64,000 bases of DNA from Chimonanthus salicifolius (lineage: Eukaryota > Streptophyta > Magnoliopsida > Laurales > Calycanthaceae), in the NCBI GenBank assembly GCA_013350335.1, contig CM023534.1, forward strand, positions 16,573,302 through 16,637,301, given 5' to 3'. The translations under genes and the position numbers were made by a program. Below, piece after piece: positions 56,745-64,000 of the stretch (within the stretch, counting starts at the first letter, position 1; each line of letters starts with the position of its first letter). Under the pieces are notes generated by a model. That model saw only the letters and a list, made by a program, of their open reading frames with translations. It was not told where the DNA came from and made no database searches.

Positions 56745-58270
56745 TATAAAGTTAGTACACAGTCAATAACAGCAAATAAATAAATTTCATGTATTATTTT
56801 AAAGGTTTTACCATTTTGCCACATTTATAACTCATAATCTACATTTTATGATGAAATAATTAAAAGAAAGATTAAATAAAAGAAAAAAATGTTGCTGAAA
56901 ATTTTTACATGTTAGTAAACAGTAACTAAGAGAAAATAAAAAAATTAATTTATTAATTTATAGGCTTTATCATTTTATAACATTTATAAGTCATAAACCA
57001 TATTTTATGATGAAATAATTAAAAAAAATGAGAGTAAATAAAAGAAAAATGTTGCTGGAATTTTTGACATGCTAGTAAAAATTAACTAAGAGTAAATAAA
57101 AAAATTTAATGCATTATGTTATGGGTTTTAGCATTTTCTAACATTTATAACTCATAAACAATATTTTATAATGAAATAATTAAAATAAAGAGTAAATGAA
57201 AGTAAAAAATGTTGTTGCAAATTTTGACTGGTTAGTAACAGTAACTAAGAGCAAATAAAAAAATTTCATCTATTATTTTATAGGTTTTATCATTTTCTAA
57301 CTTTTTTTTTTCATTTATGCTATTTTATGTTGAAATGGTTAACAAAAATGAATAAATAATTGAAAAAAAATAGTAACTAACAAAGTACACAAAAAATAAC
57401 TACAGATACATTCAGATGGAAAAAAATTATAGTACCTTAATAAAAAATTTATTTCTTCATGTATTATTTTATAGGTTTTACCATTTACTAACATTTATAT
57501 GTCATAATCCATAGTTAATGATGAAATAAAACGACAGAAAATAAAAGGAAAAAATTGTATCCCTGTAAAAGAAGTTAGTATACATTTAATAACAGCAAAT
57601 AAAAAAATTTCATGTATTATTTTATAGGTTTTACCATTTTCTAACATTTATATGTCATAATCCATAGTTAATGATGAAATAATTACAAAAAGAAAGAAAA
57701 TAAAAGGAAAAAATTGTATCCCTGTAAAAGAAGTTATTATACAGTAAATAACAGCAAATAAAAAATTTCATGTATTATTTTATAGGTTTTACCACTTTCT
57801 AACATTTATATGTCATAATCCATAGTTAATGATGAAATAATTACAAAAATAAAGAAAATAAAAGGAAAAAATTGCATCCCTGTAAAAGAAGTTAGTATAC
57901 AGTAAATAACAGTAAATTAAAAAATTTCATGTATTATTTTATAGGTTTTACCATTTTCTAACATTTATAAGTCATAATCCACATTTTATAATGAAATAAT
58001 TAAAATAAAGAGTAAATGAAAGTAAAAAATGTTGCTGTAAATTTTGACATGTTAGTAACAGTAACTAAGAGCAAATGAAAAATGTTCATCTATTATTTTA
58101 TAGGCTCTATCATTTTCTAACTTTTTTTTTTTTTCATTTATGCTATTTTATGTTGAAATAGTTAACAAAAAGAATAAATAAATGAAAAAAAATAGTAACT
58201 AACAAAGTACACAAAAACTAACTACAGATACATTCAGATGGAAAAAAATTATAACACATTTATAAAGCCT
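56745..58270. repeat. ~160-bp tandem array, about nine units
   Basis: The block TTTTATAGGTTTTACCATTTTCTAACATTTATAxGTCATAA recurs at about 56822, 56981, 57144, 57312, 57493, 57646, 57804, 57963 and 58135 (position of the ATTTATA word). Spacings are 153-181 bp. Each unit also has ATGATGAAATAATTA, an AAAGAAAATAAAAGG run and TTAGTATACAGTAA(A/C)TAA. The fourth and ninth units share a T-run plus CATTTATGCTATTTTATG, so they are sisters and suggest a block duplication of five units. AT content is very high and no frame is open. Confidence 0.85.
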
Positions 58271-58843
58271 TTATTTACTACATATGTTATTTAAGTTCAA
58301 GCATTTTTTAACAAATTATAACACTTTTATGTTATTTTTGGCTAAAAAAATTAAAATAAAATACATATAAATCGAAATAAATTACAAAACTTACAAGATC
58401 AGTAGATCTATAAATGAAGAAAACTTTGAACGGTCTGGATCGTTCACTTTCAACCAAATTTGGGTCCTTTAGAACTTTAATTTAATCAAGTAATGAAGAG
58501 TAAAAAAAAATTTCGAAGAGAAATAGTAAAATCTGGTTTTTTCCTCTAAAATAAGGTGTAAAATTTGAAGTGTAGGTGAATGGTATTTATAGAAAAAAAT
58601 TGGACCGGGTCGATTTTTCAGATTTAAAAAAAATAATAAAATATTCACGCATGCCGGACCAGCCGAATCCTACAGTCCACCGTACACAGAGATTGACTGG
58701 AAGAAATTGGTTGACAGGTGAGATCTCTTCCGAGATCTCGCCCGATATATGGGGCATGAGATATCATCTGATATATTGGAAAAATATCGCCGGACTTGAG
58801 TTGGGCCCAGGCCTGACTTTTACTGTTTCTTTATGGAAAAAGG

Positions 58844-59110
58844 GGTAGATTCGGCCCAGATTCGGCCGAGATTTTGACCGATATATCGGTCATCTCGGCC
58901 GATATTTAAAAAAAAACTTTTATTTTTTTTAAAAAAAATACAAAAACCGAATTTTTAAAATTCGGCCGATATCGTGACCGATAATTCGGTCAAAAATTCG
59001 TTCATATCGGCCGAATTTTTTTTTGTACGGCCGATATGATATAATTCGGTGGTCAAAAATCCGATATATATCGGCCGATACGCACAGTATCAGCCGATAT
59101 TTTAACCCCA
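58844..59110. mobile_element. Additional terminal copy of the ATATCGGCCGATAT family
   Basis: AGGGGTAGATTCGGCCCAG at the left and GCCGATATTTTAACCCC at the right bracket ~267 bp dense in ATATCGGCCGATAT-type palindromes, the same plan as the 380-bp MITE. It could be a nested MITE or the duplicated right end of the large element. Confidence 0.5.
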
Positions 59111-59111
59111 G

Positions 59112-61444
59112 GCTGGACTAGACTGTCTGCCTCGTTTGATGTAGCTTTTCTTGTTTTGTCCTGGGCAAGATTTGGGATTCTTACTGTATGCTTGGGCTCC
59201 CTTCCCTCTGGATCTGTGTTCTAAGAATCCATTCTACTGCAGTGGCCCACCAGGTGTCAATTCATGGAGTGATACTGTTTGAGAGAGCAGCTGGTGTCAC
59301 TTGAAGAAATTCGGTTCATGGATTCAAGTTTGTGCATCTGATGTCAAGTGTTTCTGTAGTTTTTTTTTCTGGCCTATTGTGTTTCTTGGGCGTGGTTTAA
59401 TTCTTTGCTCTGGGCCTCATTGTGGACCTTAAAGGGTCATTCTATATTGGGTTCTTTAATCTTATTTGCTTGACTCGAACTGTGGGCTTTTTATTCTTCT
59501 CTCATGTTTGGGATGTTTTAGTCTTGAGGCGGTTGTACATGGAAGTACAATATGTCCCTCTAAGAAACTCTATTACAAAAACTGTTCAATGAATCTAATT
59601 TTATTAAAAAATCAACATCTTTTAATAAATCAAATACGTCTTGCAAAGTTACATTTTCTCTTTCAACCAATTCTAAAGTGACAAGTGTCCAGACTAAGCT
59701 ATGAAAGAGAACATTCGCTTCTTGGTGTTCATTATTTCTTGGTGTGTTCTTGATGATCTTCCCTTGCTCGTTACTTGATGATATGATCCTCCAATTTGTG
59801 CGCAACTAAATGAAGGAGAGAATGGTCTAGGATATATAAAGATTTTCCTATTGGTCTTTAAGATTAGAGATAATTTTCCATATCACGTTCAAGAGAGCAT
59901 TGAATGCTCAAGATACACTGTTGTTTAAATTTTAAAGTAACTCGCAAGATTACAAATCTATTGAAGTATAGAAATATGAATACGATGTCGAACCCACCGG
60001 TACTTGACTAAATATGAAATTGATTAAGTTAGAAAATAAATCAAAACCCACTACTCTAATTTTAACATAGTTGAAAATAAATCAATGATGATGATAAAAA
60101 AAAAATAAACAATACCAATAATATGTCAAGCAAGAAATCCAATTTATTCCAATAAATAAAATTTAGATTCCAAATTCTAATTTAGGGTAGCAATTTTGAA
60201 TTCAATCTAATGTTTTCTCAAAATTTAACATTAAACACACATTCATGAATTCGAATTTATTAAATTCCCCTTCTACTTCAAACAGTCAATGCATTAAATA
60301 TTAAGATTCCAATTTTATCTTAATAAAAAGACAATGAATCATAGATTAGATCTAAGCATCCAATGTATTAAAATTAAGATTCAAATCAAAACATGTTACG
60401 ATAATTTGATTTAAAACCATAAAACATCCAAGTAATTAATTAATGATCTCAATTGCTAACTATTATTAGTGCATGACATTAATAATGAAAATAATAAGGA
60501 ATGAAGAACTAGATGAAGGCGGAATTTAAACACAAAATTCGAACTTAATTTGGAATAAAAAAAAAATTAAAATATCATCTCATTTTTGGAATAGAATTAC
60601 ATAACATAATGGAGAATTAAAGAAAAATAAAATCCAAAAACCTGGAAATCTTAGAGACCCCACACGAATTTGATCTTCTTCTCCTTGATCCAACGAACTC
60701 TCTTGGATGCTTGATCAATTCAATTTACCTTTATGTATTTATAGGATTTTTTAGGAGGTGGACTAAGTAGGTGGGATGGTGTTCACATGGAACACATGGC
60801 AAATTTGAATTCTCACATGTGTGAAATATTTCACATGGGCTCCATTCTTCTCTTATGGGCCTTGATTCCATATTAGACCTTGGGCTTGGGCCTTCATTCT
60901 TAATTAATTATATGAATTAACCACTTTCAGAAATTAAATTCTAAAAATGACCAACATAATTCAAACTCTCATAAATGGATTTGAATTATGGAAGTTTACA
61001 TTAAAACCCTAATATGTGGTAAAATTCACACATTAATTCTTCACTAAACTTCTTTGCCAATTTTCTTCACTTTTAATTCAATTTAACTCCATTTCCCTGA
61101 TTTCTCTATTTATACCTATAGAACTTGTAATTCCATTAATTATGCAAAATAAACATAAATAAAGAGTTAACTAACCTAATTTTCAGAGGTAAAATTAACA
61201 CATTTTTGGATTCATCATATACCAATGATAGTTTGGAATATGAATAGGAGTGATAATTATCAGCTTAGAAAAGGCTTTTTCCAAAGGAGAGCATTAAACG
61301 CTCAAGAAATGAAAGTGATATGGCTTGGATTGGGAAAGGAATAACAATGATATCAATTAAGCTCGAAATACGATTTCAAGTCACATTCAATATGAGCTTT
61401 GAAAGCTCAAATGATTTACCTATAGAAACTTGGAATGTGACTAA
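59112..61444. other. No gene seen
   Basis: AT-rich. A minus-strand frame at 59560-59805 (81 codons, including LVERENVTLQDVFDLLKDVD) has no recognised family and no gene signals. A purine-rich leader-like stretch at 60650-60730 followed by TTTATAGG may be old LTR DNA on the minus strand. Confidence 0.35.
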
Positions 61445-61870
61445 GAGAGATTGAGTTTATGATTTATTATAATCAAAATGAATACTACAATCTACCTAAA
61501 TCACAATCAACCCAAGAGTTTAATGAGCCTTAATGCTCTGAATGGGTTGGGGCATAGAGTTAAACACACTTGATAATGTTGCTCAAATTGTTTACCAGAA
61601 GAGCTTAGGATATTTTCTCGATTTTTCTTCTAGTGCAAAACCCATCATTATAAAAGAGGATTTCGTTTATGATTTATGTTCTCAAGGTGAACATTCCAAT
61701 CTTCCTTGAACACAATCAACCCAAGAGTTTGGTGAGCAATCAATGCTCTACTTGGTTTAGAGCATGGAGTTAAAACACATATGATAATATTGTGTACTTA
61801 TAATGCTCGGGATGTTTTCTTGATTTCTCTCTTAAGCCTAGAACTCATCCAAGTTTAAGAAAAACAAATG
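61445..61870. repeat. Two-copy tandem duplication, period ~209 bp
   Basis: CAATCAACCCAAGAGTTT occurs at 61504 and 61713. Both copies then read AATGCTCT..., GGCATAGAGTTAAA or GCATGGAGTTAAAA, and CTTGATAATG or ATGATAATAT. They are diverged and non-coding. The repeated word ATGCTC/GCTCAAG also occurs in 61290-61420. Confidence 0.65.
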
Positions 61871-62639
61871 ATTTGACTATAATGGTCTTTTGAGCAAAAA
61901 CATGATGCAAGCATGGGTCGTTTCACTGAATAAGCCCAATGCTCACAATGGATTTGGGCCCAATAATCTTACGGTTGTTGGAGGTCTTAGCCGTTCAAGT
62001 ATTTATGAACGGACCACTTGCCAAAGGTTTGATTAATAATCGACCAGTGACGACAAGTTTTCCATTAATTCAATGTCTTTATGTGTGAGTTAAGATAAAA
62101 AAATGAATTGAAAGAGAACATTAATGAAGTTCAACACTTAATCAAAACTCACACATAAAATACAAAATTATTTAAACATCGTATTTACTTGTTGTGGACC
62201 GAAGCCCGTGGTGTTGGATCCGTAGATCCTGGTGCCAACCGAAGCCTCTCAAAATCGAACCAACGTCCACTTCAATTGATGAATTGCAATTTTGCAAGAA
62301 AAAAATAATTTTATTCAAAGATTGGGTGCCTCATATGTCCACCATATATGTGCTTAAAAAGAAAACCAAAGGATAAGGAGATAACACAAGCCATGTGTGT
62401 CCCACAGTTGTTGGGATCGTCCATGGCACTTGAAAGTAGCCATCATCTTGTCTAAACTCTATCTCGAGATAACTCAAACTGTTACAACTACCAATGGAAA
62501 CTAAGAATTCAAAATGGTCCTATTCTAGGGCATACGTCCATGGTGGATAATTTGGCTTCCAAGAGTTGTGTACGTATGTGGTGAAGGAATCCTAGTTGAG
62601 CTCATGCAATTGGGACTTATCACATTAACTTCCAACGTT
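61871..62639. other. No gene seen
   Basis: No credible ORF. A 60-codon frame at 62194-62376 is unsupported. Language-like LTR words (GGGCCCAATAATC, GTTGTGGACCGAAGCCC) suggest retroelement origin. Confidence 0.3.
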
Positions 62640-62880
62640 TTGGGATAGGTTTGGATGGAGTTTGGGCTATGGCAAGTGAGCTATGGGTTGAGTTGATTTT
62701 GTGGATGGGCTTTGGCAAGTGGGCTATGTGTTGAGTTGGCCTTGTAGATTTGGGCATGTTGGGTTTGGGCTTAGTGGGGGTTCTTGGGTTTTGACGAGTT
62801 GGGCTTGGTCTTAGTGGATTTGAATTTGGGCTGAGGCTTAGGCTTGGCTTGAATTGGGTCTAACTGGTCCATGAAAGCCA
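62640..62880. repeat. TGGGCTTGGG-rich imperfect repeat
   Basis: Words such as TTTGGGCTATGGCAAGTGAG/GGG, TGGGCTTGG, GAGTTGGGCTT and GGCTTAGTGG repeat irregularly over 240 bp, making a G-rich plus strand in AT-rich surroundings. It is typical of the U3 regions of some plant LTRs. No ORF. Confidence 0.5.
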
Positions 62881-63079
62881 ATGCAGTATCATCTATGCTA
62901 AGTCCATCTCACTAACAAGGCTCCACATCAAAACCCAACACTCACTAACTACTACATGTATTTGAAAAGTCATTGGAATATTAGTTGTCAAAAGTGCATC
63001 AATTATCTTGTCTATTAGAGGTCTCCAAAAATACCTTAGAATGGAACGATAGCCATTTCAACCATATAAATTTTCATAC

Positions 63080-63245
63080 ACATCCCTTATTTTTTTGGGA
63101 TACATGTGGGAAACCCAGCTACAGTCTTACTAAAACCCTCACAAGTAAGCTCACTATCCTTATAGCACACCAAAATTAAATTATAAAGACTCAAACCCGC
63201 AACCTCCCACTTTCTAAGGCAGGAGCCAACACTTATCACCATTCT
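63080..63245 (-). mobile_element. Possible tRNA-derived SINE on the minus strand
   Basis: Read on the minus strand it has TTGGCTCCTGCC (A-box-like) followed by GGGAGGTTGCGGGTTTGAGTC (B-box-like). No A tail or target duplication is evident. Confidence 0.35.
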
Positions 63246-64000
63246 TCCCTTGAGTGAGAAAAGTTTGGAAGAAAAATAGAATAAAATGCAAAAGGATACT
63301 TACTTTGCGGACTTTTGCCAACTTGTTTATCATGTGACTAATTCTTGTCTACGCTGAAGTATGACTGACAAGGAAACTCACTGTGCCAGTGGCACATATG
63401 AATTCCATAAACATTCTTTCTTTATTTATTTTAATGAATAATTTTTTTTTTTGTTATAACATACAAAAACTCAAAATTTTAAAGGTATAATTTTAAAATA
63501 AATAATTAAAGTGATTCAATAATATTGTTATAAAACATTAAAATCTCATACATAGATCTATCCTCTATCTCTACTTGACAAGATTTTAATCTACAATATA
63601 TACAGTTATACACAATGGTAACGGGGTTTATACTGCATTTCCCTAATTTCCAGCTCCTAATTTTGGGCTGATTTACAGCTAATTGATTACAAGATAACAT
63701 TTTTACAATTTTGACAATAATAATCAAATGATAGGATTTTAATTATACTTTTTTTTAAATCTCCGAAATTAAAATTTCCCAGTTTATCAAAAATATCTTT
63801 GAGAGTATGGTGATATTGGTCGATATTGATAATTTCAATTATAAAAAACAAAAGAGTGAAAATTTTCTCAGCTGACAGATACTGAGATTTTAATCCTGCT
63901 TGAGATATTTAAGGGAACGCGTGAGTGAGAGCCACTTGGGGGCGTGAACACCGAGTCCAATCATTTTGCTGCCCTCTCACTTACGTCCAAACTGCAATAC
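63246..64000. other. No gene seen
   Basis: AT-rich to the window end. 63780-63899 (CAGTTTATCAAAAATATC ... GATTTTAATCCTG, with GGTCGATATTGAT inside) may be a very worn member of the ATATCGGCCGATAT hAT family. Confidence 0.3.

Larger units (their letters stand above)
55572..59111 (-). mobile_element. Large member of the ATATCGGCCGATAT hAT family, ~3.5 kb
   Basis: The left end CAGGGGTAGAAAAATCGGCC and the right end, reverse complemented, CTGGGGTTAAAATATCGGC, match the family termini set by the 380-bp copy. Both terminal regions are full of GGCCGATAT palindromes and A/T runs. The flanks share CTGGAC (55567-55572 and 59113-59118) but no perfect 8-mer, so the borders are approximate. Inside are a minus-strand transposase-like exon and a ~160-bp tandem array. 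The right 270 bp looks like an additional terminal copy, so the element may be a composite. Confidence 0.55.

Noticed and set aside
56745..58270. CRISPR-like array
   Set aside because: The units are contiguous ~160-bp tandem repeats without unique spacers, in a plant nuclear context; this is a minisatellite within a transposon.
55574..59110. CACTA or Mutator identity for the ATATCGGCCGATAT element
   Set aside because: The ends are not CACTA and the well-preserved 380-bp relative has an 8-bp duplication, which favours hAT.
59560..59805. 81-codon minus ORF with a charged, helix-like sequence
   Set aside because: No signal peptide, domain, splice context or second copy; too short to call a gene on composition alone.

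Overview
The window is nuclear DNA from a flowering plant. It is AT-rich and dominated by nested, mostly decayed transposable elements: LTR retrotransposons, LINE tails, hAT, Mutator-like and PIF-like DNA elements. Only two stretches look like working host genes, and both encode small secreted proteins. Species cannot be told from the sequence. Very long chromovirus-type LTRs and a recurrent hAT family with palindromic ATATCGGCCGATAT termini are the most distinctive genomic traits.

Layout. 1-0.9 kb: 3' end of an LTR retrotransposon (open frame, then a 419-bp LTR). 0.9-5.15 kb: a 4.2-kb solo LTR with a TGTAA target duplication. 5.15-10.7 kb: unassigned repeat DNA and a decayed Ty1/copia pol. 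10.73-13.97 kb: a second giant solo LTR (3.2 kb, AGTAA duplication). 14-17.2 kb: unassigned DNA with one MITE. 17.2-20.3 kb: a complete gag/pol-less retrotransposon with 171/172-bp LTRs, primer-binding site and ACATT duplication. 20.3-26.3 kb: unassigned DNA with an hAT-type MITE and a truncated relative of the preceding small retrotransposon. 26.3-29.7 kb: a 1.38-kb tandem duplication and a minisatellite in what looks like another long LTR.

29.9-34.1 kb is a 4.2-kb hAT element (TTF-finger/DUF4371/hAT-dimerisation transposase, broken) with an 8-bp duplication and a nested LINE fragment. Its right end and the adjacent flank have been amplified into a five-unit tandem array of ~0.92-0.96 kb units (34.06-38.5 kb) that appears to have a second-order organisation. 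A related single-copy segment lies at 41.24-42.76 kb.

44-51 kb is the gene-bearing island. A minus-strand, intronless gene encodes a signal peptide plus Cys/Pro-rich protein (44364-44741). A plus-strand three-exon gene (49206-50881) encodes an 88-residue precursor ending in a PSY-type tyrosine-sulfated peptide motif, DYSGSGANNRHDP; this is the best functional candidate of the window. Its second intron carries a Mutator-like MITE.

51-64 kb returns to transposons: a RICESLEEPER-type hAT pseudogene interrupted by a 380-bp hAT MITE, a SINE, two PIF-like MITEs, and a ~3.5-kb member of the ATATCGGCCGATAT hAT family with a transposase-like exon and a ~160-bp tandem array. The last 5 kb holds only unassigned repeats. 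I see no rRNA, CRISPR or prokaryotic feature, and no intact transposase or reverse transcriptase. The two host-type genes show no sign of acting together beyond both entering the secretory pathway.
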